A DNA stretch of 64,000 nt, taken from contig NZ_CP151634.1 in assembly GCF_038397725.1 (NCBI RefSeq), positions 3,038,001 to 3,102,000 on the forward strand, written 5' to 3'. Of this stretch, positions 50,247-58,337 are shown in pieces. This DNA comes from Microbacterium sp. LWO13-1.2. Lineage in GTDB: Bacteria; Actinomycetota; Actinomycetes; Actinomycetales; Microbacteriaceae. Every line of letters starts with the position of its first letter. Within the stretch, counting starts at the first letter, position 1. Made by a program: the position numbers and the translations under genes. The notes under the pieces were generated by a model that made no database searches, was not told the DNA's origin, and saw nothing but the letters and a program-made list of their open reading frames with translations.

Positions 50247-51281
50247 ATGGATATCGAGTTCGGGCTGGACACATTCGGCGACATCACCCGCGACGCGGAC
50301 GGAACGCTGCTCACCGCAGCGCAGACGATCCGCAACATCGTGGCTCAGGCCGAGTTGGCAGACGCCGTCGGCGTCGACTTCTTCGGAGTGGGGGAGCACC
50401 ACCGCACCGAGTTCGCCGTCTCTGCGCCGGAGATGGTGCTCGCAGCGATCGCCGCGCGCACGAAGAGCATTCGTCTCGGCACGGCGGTGACCGTGCTGTC
50501 ATCGGATGACCCGGTGCGCGTGTTCGAGCGGTTCTCCACGTTGGACGCGCTTTCCGGCGGTCGCGCAGAGGTGGTGCTGGGCCGCGGATCGTTCACGGAG
50601 TCCTTCCCGTTGTTCGGATACGACCTGCGAGACTATGAGGCTCTTTTCGAGGAGAAGCTCGACCTCTTCGTGGAGCTGCTCAAGGAGCAGCCGGTGACCT
50701 GGTCCGGAACGATGCGCGCGTCTTTGGAGAACGCGGATGTCTTCCCCAAGACCGAGAACGGCCTTCGCACGTGGGTCGGGGTCGGTGGCAGCCCGGAGTC
50801 GGTGGTGCGCGTCGCTCGTCACGGTCTCGGTCTGATGCTGGCCATCATCGGCGGGCCGGCCGTGCGCTTCAAGCCCTTCGTCGAGCTGTACCACCGCTCG
50901 GTCGCCGCATTCGGTACGACCTCGCATCCGATCTCCGTGCACTCACCCGGGCACATCGCCGCCACCGACACGGAGGCGTGGGACGCCGCGTACTCCGGAT
51001 TCGAGGCGATGAACAACACCATCGGGCGCGAACGAGGCTGGCCGCAGTACAGTCGGGCGCGGTTCCAGAATGACGTCGGCCCGGAAGGCGCGCTGTACGT
51101 CGGCTCGCCGGACCGGGTCGCCCAGAAGATCGCCGACACCGTCACGACGCTCGGCCTCGGCCGATTCGATCTGAAGTACGCGACCGGAACGCTCTCGCAC
51201 GACGCGATGATGCGCAGCATCGAGCTCTATGGCACCGAGGTGATTCCGCGGGTGCGCGCCATCCTCGACGCGAAGAACTGA
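50247..51281 (+). CDS. LLM class flavin-dependent oxidoreductase
   Basis: A 344-residue luciferase-like TIM barrel protein. Family segments are VGVDFFGVGEHHRTEFAVSA, IRLGTAVTVLSSDDPVRVFE, LDALSGGRAEVVLGRGSF and VGVGGSPESVVRVARHGL. Such enzymes use FMNH2 or F420; nothing here tells which. The ATG at 50247 has GAAAGG at 50232-50237. It stands alone between a hairpin and an MFS gene. Confidence 0.9.
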   Translation: MDIEFGLDTFGDITRDADGTLLTAAQTIRNIVAQAELADAVGVDFFGVGEHHRTEFAVSAPEMVLAAIAARTKSIRLGTAVTVLSSDDPVRVFERFSTLDALSGGRAEVVLGRGSFTESFPLFGYDLRDYEALFEEKLDLFVELLKEQPVTWSGTMRASLENADVFPKTENGLRTWVGVGGSPESVVRVARHGLGLMLAIIGGPAVRFKPFVELYHRSVAAFGTTSHPISVHSPGHIAATDTEAWDAAYSGFEAMNNTIGRERGWPQYSRARFQNDVGPEGALYVGSPDRVAQKIADTVTTLGLGRFDLKYATGTLSHDAMMRSIELYGTEVIPRVRAILDAKN

Positions 51282-51317
51282 GCCGTCACGGCGCAGCGCG
51301 TGGCCTCGGCGCACGTT

Positions 51318-51323
51318 TACGAT
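51318..51323 (+). promoter_or_regulatory. -10 box before the MFS transporter
   Basis: TACGAT ends 7 nt before the ATG at 51331. Confidence 0.45.
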
Positions 51324-51330
51324 GAGGAGC

Positions 51331-52683
51331 ATGGCCAACACCGCCTTGCCGAGTCGTGCTTCGCTCGCCGAGCGTCTCGATGAGCTCCCGTTCACCCGCA
51401 GGCACGCCCGGCTTCTGACCGGTTCCGGCCTCGGGTGGGCTCTTGACGCGATGGATGTCGGGCTGATCTCGTTCATCCTCGCCGCGCTCGTCCAGCAGTG
51501 GGATCTCACCCGGACGGAAGCGGGGTGGATCGCTTCGGTCGGATTCGTCGGCATGGCGGTCGGCGCGACGCTGGGCGGATTGCTCGCCGATCGTCTGGGG
51601 CGACGCCAGGTGTTCGCCATCACCCTTCTCGTCTACGGCATCGCAACGGGTGCCAGCGCGTTCGTCGGCGGCCTCGCCGCCCTGCTCGCGCTCCGGTTCT
51701 TGGTCGGCCTGGGACTGGGCGCCGAACTGCCGGTGGCCTCCACATACGTCAGCGAGTTCGCTCCAGCCAGGATCCGCGGGCGACTGATCGTGATCCTCGA
51801 GGCGTTCTGGGCGGTCGGGTGGACGGCGGCCGCCCTGATCGGCTACTTCGTCATCCCTGCATCCGCCGACGGCTGGCGCTGGGCATTCGCGCTCGGCGCG
51901 ATCCCCGCGCTCTACGCGCTCGTCGTGCGCTGGGGGCTGCCCGAGTCGCCACGATGGTTGGCATCGCGCGGTCGCATCGCCGAAGCAGAACGCATCGTTG
52001 CTGCTTTCGAGGCGGATGCCGGCGTGGTCGCAGAACCCGCGATCCGCAAGGAGCCGCCGTCCCGTTCCATCGCGGTGACCGCACGTGCGCGCCTGCAGAC
52101 CCTCTGGAACCCGGAGTTCAGCAGAAGGACGATCTGCCTCTGGCTCGTGTGGCTCACCGTCAACTTCGCGTACTACGGCGCGTTCATCTGGATCCCTAGC
52201 ATCCTCGTCGAGGCGGGATTCGATCTCGTGAGATCCTTCGGCTTCACGCTCATCATCACCCTCGCCCAGCTCCCCGGTTACGCGGTCGCGGCGTGGCTGA
52301 TCGAGGTGTGGGGGAGACGCACCACCCTCTCCGTCTTCCTCGTGGGCTCAGCCGTCTCGGCGGTCTTCTTCGGCACCGCGACGACAGAGCCGGCGATCAT
52401 CGCCTCCGGCATGGCACTGTCGTTCTTCAACCTGGGCGCCTGGGGCGCTCTCTACGCCGTGACTCCGGAGATCTACCCGACGTCGCTGCGCGCCACCGGT
52501 GCCGGCTGGGCCGCGGGTGTCGGTCGGATCGCGTCGATCGTGGCTCCGCTCGTGGTGCCGATCCTGCTGGTCGCGGGCGGCGCACCGCTGCTCTTCGCGG
52601 TCTTCGGCGCGTGCTTCCTCATCGCAGCAACCGCCGCCTGGGGCCTTGTCGATCGCAAGGGTGTCGCGCTCGACGACCGCTGA
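51331..52683 (+). CDS. MFS transporter, NiaP/aromatic-acid symporter-like
   Basis: A 450-residue permease with 12 predicted membrane segments. GLGWALDAMDVGLISF and GGLLADRLGRRQVF in the first half, VASTYVSEFAPARIRGR after TM4 and the later ATPEIYPTSLRATGAGW-type segment place it with the sugar/acid:H+ symporter branch (NiaP, AAHS type). Substrate cannot be read from sequence. ATG 51331 was preferred over ATG 51322 because of GAGGAG and the TACGAT spacing. Confidence 0.88.
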   Translation: MANTALPSRASLAERLDELPFTRRHARLLTGSGLGWALDAMDVGLISFILAALVQQWDLTRTEAGWIASVGFVGMAVGATLGGLLADRLGRRQVFAITLLVYGIATGASAFVGGLAALLALRFLVGLGLGAELPVASTYVSEFAPARIRGRLIVILEAFWAVGWTAAALIGYFVIPASADGWRWAFALGAIPALYALVVRWGLPESPRWLASRGRIAEAERIVAAFEADAGVVAEPAIRKEPPSRSIAVTARARLQTLWNPEFSRRTICLWLVWLTVNFAYYGAFIWIPSILVEAGFDLVRSFGFTLIITLAQLPGYAVAAWLIEVWGRRTTLSVFLVGSAVSAVFFGTATTEPAIIASGMALSFFNLGAWGALYAVTPEIYPTSLRATGAGWAAGVGRIASIVAPLVVPILLVAGGAPLLFAVFGACFLIAATAAWGLVDRKGVALDDR

Positions 52684-52712
52684 TCCCGGTTCTGGGCGGT
52701 CGCTGCCGGGCA

Positions 52713-52718
52713 TATTCT
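52713..52718 (+). promoter_or_regulatory. -10 box of a leaderless SGNH hydrolase transcript
   Basis: TATTCT ends 6 nt before the GTG at 52725. Confidence 0.55.
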
Positions 52719-52724
52719 GGACGG

Positions 52725-53480
52725 GTGACTGACGTGCGTTTCGTGGCGATCGGCGACTCCTTCACCGAGGGCGTCGGCGACGTCCTACCCGATGGCCGGG
52801 AGCGAGGCTGGGCCGACCTCGCTGCACAAGGCTGGGCGAACGCCGCGGGACACTCGATCCAGTACGCGAACCTCGCCATCCGGGGCCGGCTCGCCTGGCC
52901 GATCGTCGAGCAGCAGCTCGAACCTGCGCTGGCTCTTCACCCCACTCACCTCTCATTCAACGGCGGCGGCAATGACATGCTGCGTCCGCGCACCGACGTC
53001 GAACATATCGCCGACGCGTTCAGCCGGGTCCTGCGCCGGTGCGACGAAGAGGGAGTCACCATGATCCTCCTGTCGGGGGCGAACCCCAGTGGTCAGCTCC
53101 CGATGGGCAACGTCGTGCAGCGACGCGGCGACCTGCTCTCCGAAGCCGTGCTGCGTCGCGTCGAACATCGTCCCGATGTGATCCGCGCCCTCAACTGGCC
53201 GGATAACGAGTTGGCCCGCGCCCCGTACTGGTCCGAGGACCGTCTGCACATGAACGCCGCCGGGCACCACCGAGTGGCGGCACGCGTGCTGCACGCGCTC
53301 GGATTCGAGCCACCGGAGACGTGGTGGGCACCGCCGGAGCGCACAACCACCGGTCGCTCCGGGCTCGCCTACTACCGTGAGCACGTGGGGCCGTGGGTCA
53401 AGCGTCGCGTGACCAGGACGTCGTCAGGCGATGGACGCGCGGCCAAGTACCCCACGTGGGTCGACCGAGTGCCGCAGTGA
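52725..53480 (+). CDS. SGNH/GDSL hydrolase
   Basis: A 251-residue esterase-like protein. The four blocks are visible: block I AIGDSFTEGVGD with the nucleophilic Ser, block II Gly in NLAIRGRLA, block III FNGGGNDMLRP with Asn, and block V DRLHMNAAGHHRVA with Asp and His. No signal peptide, so an intracellular esterase or acyl hydrolase. The C-terminal 40 residues are basic. Translation may continue into the FGE-like gene 19 nt downstream. Confidence 0.92.
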   Translation: MTDVRFVAIGDSFTEGVGDVLPDGRERGWADLAAQGWANAAGHSIQYANLAIRGRLAWPIVEQQLEPALALHPTHLSFNGGGNDMLRPRTDVEHIADAFSRVLRRCDEEGVTMILLSGANPSGQLPMGNVVQRRGDLLSEAVLRRVEHRPDVIRALNWPDNELARAPYWSEDRLHMNAAGHHRVAARVLHALGFEPPETWWAPPERTTTGRSGLAYYREHVGPWVKRRVTRTSSGDGRAAKYPTWVDRVPQ

Positions 53481-53499
53481 ACCAGGTGGCAGCCAGGTC

Positions 53500-54249
53500 A
53501 TGACGGGCGACATCGAACTCGCGCGGATCTCCGAAGGATCGGTCACGCTGCACGACGCACGGCGGAAGATGCAGCGCGTCGTAGAACTCGCCGAGTTCGA
53601 GATCGGGGTGTATCCCATCACCGAGGAGCAGCTCGCAGAGATCCTCGGGATATCGGCACGGAATCCACGCCATCCCGCGCGCGATGTCAGCTGGCTGCGC
53701 GCTGTACGAATCTGCAACGCCGCGTCCGATTGGGAAGGCCTGGATCCGGCCTACCGATTCGACGGCGAGGACGTCACGTGGGACGTGACCGCAGACGGTT
53801 ATCGGCTTCCCACCGAAGCCGAGTGGGAGTTCGCGTGCCGTGCCGGTTCGACCGGCCCCCACTACGCACCGCTCACGGATGCCGCGTGGACCAGCGCCGA
53901 CGGTGTGAACACGCCGCAGCCGGTCGGTCTCAAGCTCCCCAACCTCAACGGCCTGTTCGACACGCTCGGCAACGTGTGGGAATGGTGCTGGGATCTGCTC
54001 GATCCCGCGCGATACGACGACTATCGCGTGTTCCGCGGCGGCGGCTTCGCCGACGACGCCTGGAGCGTGCGCGCATCGGTGCGCCGAGGAGGTGCTCCGC
54101 GCATGCATCACGAAGACGTCGGGTTGAGGCTCGCGCGCGGCGCCTTCGACACACCCGGTGAGGCACAGGGCTGGTCGGCGCGAGCCGACCGGGAGCGGAC
54201 GTTGATCGACGGGGCGCTCCCGTCCGGTTGGACGCCTCGTGGGCAGTGA
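53500..54249 (+). CDS. formylglycine-generating-enzyme-like (SUMF1 domain) protein
   Basis: A 249-residue protein of the FGE/SUMF1 fold. LPTEAEWEFACRAGS, NGLFDTLGNVWEWCWD and FRGGGFADDAWSVRASVRRG are hallmark segments, and GLRLAR closes the fold. The two copper-binding cysteines that true FGE carries near the end (in the GGSW..C....C region) are absent: the stretch after FRGGG has none. It is therefore unlikely to activate sulfatases, and none is encoded nearby. The start at ATG 53500 follows CCAGG; it lies 19 nt after the SGNH gene. Confidence 0.82.
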   Translation: MTGDIELARISEGSVTLHDARRKMQRVVELAEFEIGVYPITEEQLAEILGISARNPRHPARDVSWLRAVRICNAASDWEGLDPAYRFDGEDVTWDVTADGYRLPTEAEWEFACRAGSTGPHYAPLTDAAWTSADGVNTPQPVGLKLPNLNGLFDTLGNVWEWCWDLLDPARYDDYRVFRGGGFADDAWSVRASVRRGGAPRMHHEDVGLRLARGAFDTPGEAQGWSARADRERTLIDGALPSGWTPRGQ

Positions 54250-54258
54250 GAGCGCGGG

Positions 54259-54678
54259 TCAGGGCCGCATCTGCTTGATCATGTAGCGGTTCGGATCTTC
54301 GGCGGGGGCGAATCCGTACTGGGCGTAAAGGCCATGGGCATCTGCTGTTGCCAGGAGCACCCGGGTGAGGCCGAGCGGCTGCAGATCCGCGATGACATTC
54401 TCGATGAGCATCTTTCCGATCCCGCTTCCGCGTGCCTCCTCCGCGACGAAGACATCACACAGCCACGCGAAGGTGACGGCATCCGTGACCACGCGCGCGT
54501 AGGCGACCTGCTCACCGGATGTGTTCCAGATCCCATAGTTGCGGGACCCGTCGATGGCGGCATCCTGTACCTCACGCGCGCGGCCGGCGGCCCAATAGGA
54601 CTGTTCGCTCAGCCAGGCGTGCACGCGCTCGCGATCGATACGGGAGGTGTCATTCGAGAAGGTGTAGGACGAAGGCAT
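54259..54678 (-). CDS. GNAT acetyltransferase
   Basis: A 139-residue single-domain acetyltransferase. The acetyl-CoA loop EEARGSGIGKMLIENVI follows the strand FAWLCDVFVA, and LLATADAHGLYAQYGFAP is the conserved C-terminal helix. A TAGGAT box lies 5 nt upstream of the ATG (54684-54689), suggesting leaderless expression. It is convergent with the FGE-like gene with only 9 nt between stops. Substrate unknown. Confidence 0.88.
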   Translation of the reverse strand: MPSSYTFSNDTSRIDRERVHAWLSEQSYWAAGRAREVQDAAIDGSRNYGIWNTSGEQVAYARVVTDAVTFAWLCDVFVAEEARGSGIGKMLIENVIADLQPLGLTRVLLATADAHGLYAQYGFAPAEDPNRYMIKQMRP

Positions 54679-54699
54679 GATCCATCCTACGAACCCGGA

Positions 54700-56031
54700 T
54701 CAACGGCGACGGACGCGTTCGGGGTCGAGTCCCATCCGGATGCGGGTACGTTTACGTTCGATCACGATGAAGACCACCCCGATGATCCACAGGGGGATCG
54801 GCGTCAGGAAAGCGATGCGGAACGCGTCGAGGGAGTAGGTCTCCGGGGTCCCTGCACCTTGCATGTCGAGGGCGAGTCCGATGAGGAAGATCGCGATGAG
54901 CGCAGCGATGAAGCCACCCGCGTTCGTGACACCGGTCGCGGTGCTGAGGCGATGAGACGGGTTGTGCGTTCGCGCGTGGTCGAAGGCGATCATCGATGCG
55001 GGTCCGCCGGTGGCGAGGGCGACAGCAAGTGCGTACAGGAGCCAGACGGGCGCTGGGCCAGGGAGTGCGATGACGCTCACCCAGGCGACCAATTGCACGG
55101 CGACGGCGGGCAGCACGAGGGCGTACGAACGCTGGTTGGGGATGCGCCGGGACAGCTCGCCGATCACCGGACCGAGTGCCATACCGGCGATGACATAGAC
55201 CGAGATGATTCCGGCCGCGTGCGCAGTGCTGAGGCCTTGGCCTGCAGTGAGGAAGGGCATTCCCCAGAGCAGCACGAACGCGGTTCCGGCGAACGGCGTG
55301 GTGAAATGCGACCAGAACGCGAGGCGTGTACCGGGGTGGGCCCAGGAGGCACGGATGCCGACTCCGGTGTCGATCGCGGAGGTGACGACGCGGATGACTC
55401 CGGTGTCGGTGTTGACGGACACGTCGGCACCGCGTTCCGGCGGGTGATTCCGGATGACCATCGCGACGAGGATCGAGAACAGCACACCGAGCCCGGCGAT
55501 ACTCCCGAACGTGATGGTCCAGCTCGTCGCGTGCAGGAACGCGGCGAGCGGGACGAGTGCCACCAGCTGACCCGCTTGACCGATGATCCCGGTGAACTGC
55601 ACCATGAGCGGGGCGCGTTGGGCGGGAAACCAGGTCGCGACCAGCCGGAGAACGGCGGGGAAGATCGCCGCGTCACCAGCGCCGAGCAGGATGCGGGCAA
55701 TGAGCGCGACACCGATGCTGGGCGAGAGCGCCATCGTCAGCTGACCGGCCGCCATGAGGAGCATGCCGATCGTCATGATCGGCCGAGATCCATAGCGGTC
55801 GAGCAGCACGCCCACCGGGATCTGCATGCCTCCGTAGACCGCGAGCTGGACGACGGCGAAGAGCGCGAGAGTGGCGGCGTCCGCCTGGAAACGATCCGCG
55901 GCGTCGACGCCGACCGCGCCGAGCGAGGTGCGATTCGTGATGGCGAGGACGTACGCGGCGACGCCGACGGACCAGATCAGCCACGCACGCCATCCCGGTC
56001 GCGCAGTGGGGGAGACGGGGATGGTGCGCAC
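54700..56031 (-). CDS. MFS transporter
   Basis: A 443-residue permease with 12 predicted membrane segments. The cytoplasmic loop VLLDRYGSRPIMT is the MFS motif A, and ILLGAGDAAIFPAVLRLVATWFP is TM4-5. A second motif-A-like loop (GELSRRIPNQRSY) lies in the middle. Substrate unknown. The GTG start at 56029-56031 lies 6 nt after a TAGCGT box. Confidence 0.87.
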   Translation of the reverse strand: MRTIPVSPTARPGWRAWLIWSVGVAAYVLAITNRTSLGAVGVDAADRFQADAATLALFAVVQLAVYGGMQIPVGVLLDRYGSRPIMTIGMLLMAAGQLTMALSPSIGVALIARILLGAGDAAIFPAVLRLVATWFPAQRAPLMVQFTGIIGQAGQLVALVPLAAFLHATSWTITFGSIAGLGVLFSILVAMVIRNHPPERGADVSVNTDTGVIRVVTSAIDTGVGIRASWAHPGTRLAFWSHFTTPFAGTAFVLLWGMPFLTAGQGLSTAHAAGIISVYVIAGMALGPVIGELSRRIPNQRSYALVLPAVAVQLVAWVSVIALPGPAPVWLLYALAVALATGGPASMIAFDHARTHNPSHRLSTATGVTNAGGFIAALIAIFLIGLALDMQGAGTPETYSLDAFRIAFLTPIPLWIIGVVFIVIERKRTRIRMGLDPERVRRR

Positions 56032-56037
56032 AAGTCA

Positions 56038-56043
56038 ACGCTA
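56038..56043 (-). promoter_or_regulatory. -10 box of a leaderless MFS transcript
   Basis: TAGCGT on the minus strand ends 6 nt before the GTG start. Confidence 0.5.
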
Positions 56044-56059
56044 CTCCTGGCGCGGAGCC

Positions 56060-56566
56060 CTACGCGGGCGCTGCAGCCCGCGTTGCTGCGTGTGACTCGC
56101 GGTGCAGCTGCCATTCCCGCAGCGTGAGAGCGACGATGAAGAGATCGAACAGGGTCAGCACGACCATCGCCCACGTGAAGTGCACCAGGATCTCGTACAC
56201 CTGATAGATGATGAAGATCACGAGAGCGACGATCATCCACGGGTACGCCCAGAGTTGCTGCTTCAGGAGTGCCCACACCAGCACCACCTTGATCACCCCA
56301 TGGAGGATCAGATACACCGCGGCGAAGATCGTGGCGTCGGTCCCGAGGTTGTCGGCAAGGTGGTCGAACCACATTGCGAGCGGCGAGTGATCATGTCCGA
56401 CGAGCAGGTGGGCAGTCAGCCATCCGAGCGACTGCCGGATCATTTCCGGGTTCACGAAGAACAACGCGAAACCGCCGACGAGTTCGGCGATTCCGACGAT
56501 GCCCTTGAGCGTGATGCTGACATCGAAAACTCGATCGAGCAGCGTGTGGTCCGGTGACTCGGGCAT
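56060..56566 (-). CDS. DUF2127 family membrane protein
   Basis: A 168-residue protein with four predicted membrane helices, matching the DUF2127 family by VFDVSITLKGIVGIAELVGG and VYLILHGVIKVVLVWALLKQ. Function unknown. It is divergent from the VOC gene, 70 bp away, and has its own -10 box. Confidence 0.88.
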   Translation of the reverse strand: MPESPDHTLLDRVFDVSITLKGIVGIAELVGGFALFFVNPEMIRQSLGWLTAHLLVGHDHSPLAMWFDHLADNLGTDATIFAAVYLILHGVIKVVLVWALLKQQLWAYPWMIVALVIFIIYQVYEILVHFTWAMVVLTLFDLFIVALTLREWQLHRESHAATRAAAPA

Positions 56567-56572
56567 GCGGTG

Positions 56573-56578
56573 ATCGTA
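56573..56578 (-). promoter_or_regulatory. -10 box of a leaderless DUF2127 transcript
   Basis: TACGAT on the minus strand ends 6 nt before the ATG. Confidence 0.55.
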
Positions 56579-56624
56579 TCGAAGGGTGATCTTGCACGCG
56601 CTCGATCGACATGGGGAGCGAAGC

Positions 56625-56630
56625 TAGGGT
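56625..56630 (+). promoter_or_regulatory. -10 box of a leaderless VOC transcript
   Basis: TAGGGT ends 6 nt before the ATG at 56637. Confidence 0.55.
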
Positions 56631-56636
56631 GCATTC

Positions 56637-57002
56637 ATGACCACCGCCGCAATGCATCATTCGATCAACTACGTCGAGATCACCGTCACCGACCTCGACG
56701 CCGCCAAGTCTTTCTACGCCCGCGCCTTCGGGTGGGAGTTCGTCGACTACGGCCCCGGGTACGCAGGCATCGCCTCGCGGGCGGGCGGAGACGAAGTCGG
56801 TGGTCTTCTGGTCAGTGAAGAAGCGCGCCCGGTCGGAGGTCCCTTCGTGCTGCTCTACTCCGACGACCTCGACGGCTCGGCCCGCGCCATCGCAGATTCC
56901 GGGGGCACGATCACACAGGGGCCGTACGCGTTCCCGGGCGGACGACGCCTGCATTTCACGGACCCGAGCGGAAACGAACTCGGCGTGTGGGCGAGCGACT
57001 GA
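56637..57002 (+). CDS. VOC family (glyoxalase-like) protein
   Basis: A 121-residue vicinal-oxygen-chelate protein with two beta-alpha-beta-beta-beta units: INYVEITVTDLDAAKSFYARAFGWEF first and RRLHFTDPSGNELGVWA last. The metal-site pattern is partial (Glu in YVEITV and Glu in GNELGVW). It may be a small dioxygenase- or glyoxalase-like enzyme or a binding protein. A bidirectional terminator follows. Confidence 0.85.
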   Translation: MTTAAMHHSINYVEITVTDLDAAKSFYARAFGWEFVDYGPGYAGIASRAGGDEVGGLLVSEEARPVGGPFVLLYSDDLDGSARAIADSGGTITQGPYAFPGGRRLHFTDPSGNELGVWASD

Positions 57003-57018
57003 CACGACAGCACACGAA

Positions 57019-57051
57019 AACGGAGCCCCGCGATTTGCGGGGCTCCGTTTC
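57019..57051. terminator. bidirectional hairpin terminator
   Basis: A perfect 14-bp stem (57019-57032 with 57038-57051, arm core ACGGAGCCCCGC) and a GATTT loop. A-rich bases precede it and T-rich bases follow it, so it can stop both the VOC transcript and the convergent lipoprotein transcript. Confidence 0.9.
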
Positions 57052-57064
57052 GTTCAGGCAGTGA

Positions 57065-57544
57065 TCAACCGGCGCAGAGTTCGCCGACTGCAGCGGCCGA
57101 TTCCTGGATCTCTGTCGCGACGGCGCCGAGCTCGGCGACCGCGGCCGTGTCCTGGTCGATGAGCACCTTCGAGAGGAGTTCCGTCATGGACGAGAAGTCC
57201 TCGTGGAATGCGCTGACGGCGGCCTTGACCTCTGGATTCGAGATCGATTCGGCGGCAGCACCGACGGCCTCGGCGGCCTCGGTGTATGTCGCGATCGTTC
57301 CCTGCGGGTCGGCTGCCGCGGCCGCGACGTCCAGATCGTTCAGACCGGAGGTAGCCTTCTGCACCTGAGCGCCCGCCTCTGCACAGGCATCGGTCAACGA
57401 CTGGTCGCTGCTCTGCTCCTGCGCGGGGGCGGAGTTCCCAGCGTTCGGAGTCGATTCGCCGGAGGACGACGGCGACCCAGAACATGCGGTGAGTCCGAGG
57501 ACGGCGACGGTGGCGATGGTCAGCGCTGCGATACGACGATTCAT
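57065..57544 (-). CDS. small secreted lipoprotein of unknown function
   Basis: A 159-residue precursor. The signal peptide MNRRIAALTIATVAVLGLTAC ends in a lipobox with Cys21 as the lipidation site, followed by a Ser/Gly/Pro linker. The mature part is helical and acidic with Cys in SLTDACAEAG and at the C-terminal GELCAG, which could form a disulfide bridge. GGGGGA precedes the ATG at 57544; in-frame codons upstream to 57610 are not needed. No family recognised. Confidence 0.82.
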   Translation of the reverse strand: MNRRIAALTIATVAVLGLTACSGSPSSSGESTPNAGNSAPAQEQSSDQSLTDACAEAGAQVQKATSGLNDLDVAAAAADPQGTIATYTEAAEAVGAAAESISNPEVKAAVSAFHEDFSSMTELLSKVLIDQDTAAVAELGAVATEIQESAAAVGELCAG

Positions 57545-57661
57545 TGATTCCCCCATAGTGCGTTTCAGCGTCTGCGCACGTGCACGCAAACGTCGCCCAG
57601 TAAACCACACGAAGATGCCGGGACTGTCGTCGAGTCAGCTGTGCGCGGGATGTGTCGGAGG

Positions 57662-58207
57662 TCAGCGAAGTCGTCGGCCGAGAATCTCCAGCGCGGGGGA
57701 GGCGCCGATGTGCACGCCCGATTCAATCGGGTCCCACCCGAGCCGCGAATAGAGCCGTCGAGCCGGGAGCGCATCGGCGTAGCATCCCAGGATCGCCGTC
57801 TCGTAGGGCAGGTTCTCGAGTACCGCATCCATCAGCTGCTCAGCGGCACCCTCGCGCCGAAAATCGGGGGAGACCGCGAGCTCCGCGATCGAGAAGCAGG
57901 CCTCACCGAGCCATTCCTCCTGCTGCTCGTGACTGAGCACCTCCGTCAGGCGGTCCCGCCACCAGTCGCCTTCGGCCGCCCCTGTGCCGAGCACCAACCC
58001 GATCACGTCGTCACCATGGGTAGCGATCAGAAATCGGAAGTCTGCGTGCGACAGGGCGTAGCGCTGCACGCGTTCGATGAACGAAGAGCGACTCGTTTCC
58101 GGATCCTCGCCGTACGGGGGCTCGGCGAAGACCGAGGCGTAGAGTTCGGCGCTCCTCTCGAGCTGCGTGTCCGTGGCATCCCACGCCGTGATTCGGATTC
58201 TGCTCAC
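57662..58207 (-). CDS. GNAT acetyltransferase
   Basis: A 181-residue acetyltransferase. The core reads FRFLIATHGDDVIGLVLGT, then AELAVSPDFRREGAAEQLMDAVL for acetyl-CoA binding, and LPARRLYSRLGW near the end. The GTG start (58205-58207) is 6 nt after a GATGCT box on the minus strand. Divergent from dinB. Substrate unknown. Confidence 0.88.
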   Translation of the reverse strand: MSRIRITAWDATDTQLERSAELYASVFAEPPYGEDPETSRSSFIERVQRYALSHADFRFLIATHGDDVIGLVLGTGAAEGDWWRDRLTEVLSHEQQEEWLGEACFSIAELAVSPDFRREGAAEQLMDAVLENLPYETAILGCYADALPARRLYSRLGWDPIESGVHIGASPALEILGRRLR

Positions 58208-58288
58208 ACGACCAGCATCTCAGGTGCGCGGGCGCTTCCGCCGGAACCGTCGCCCACGGAAATCGTGGCCGGCGTGCAAGTGCGGGGC

Positions 58289-58294
58289 TACAGT
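58289..58294 (+). promoter_or_regulatory. -10 box of the dinB mini-ORF transcript
   Basis: TACAGT ends 7 nt before the ATG at 58302. Confidence 0.5.
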
Positions 58295-58301
58295 GGGCGC
58301 C

Positions 58302-58337
58302 ATGCGAGCGCACGCGAGAGGTACCTGGAACATCTGA
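58302..58337 (+). CDS. leaderless 11-residue upstream ORF overlapping dinB
   Basis: ATG at 58302 opens MRAHARGTWNI and stops at TGA 58335-58337, which shares its A with the dinB ATG (TGATG). The position 7 nt after a TACAGT box predicts leaderless initiation followed by reinitiation at dinB, which has no clear ribosome site of its own. Confidence 0.4.
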   Translation: MRAHARGTWNI

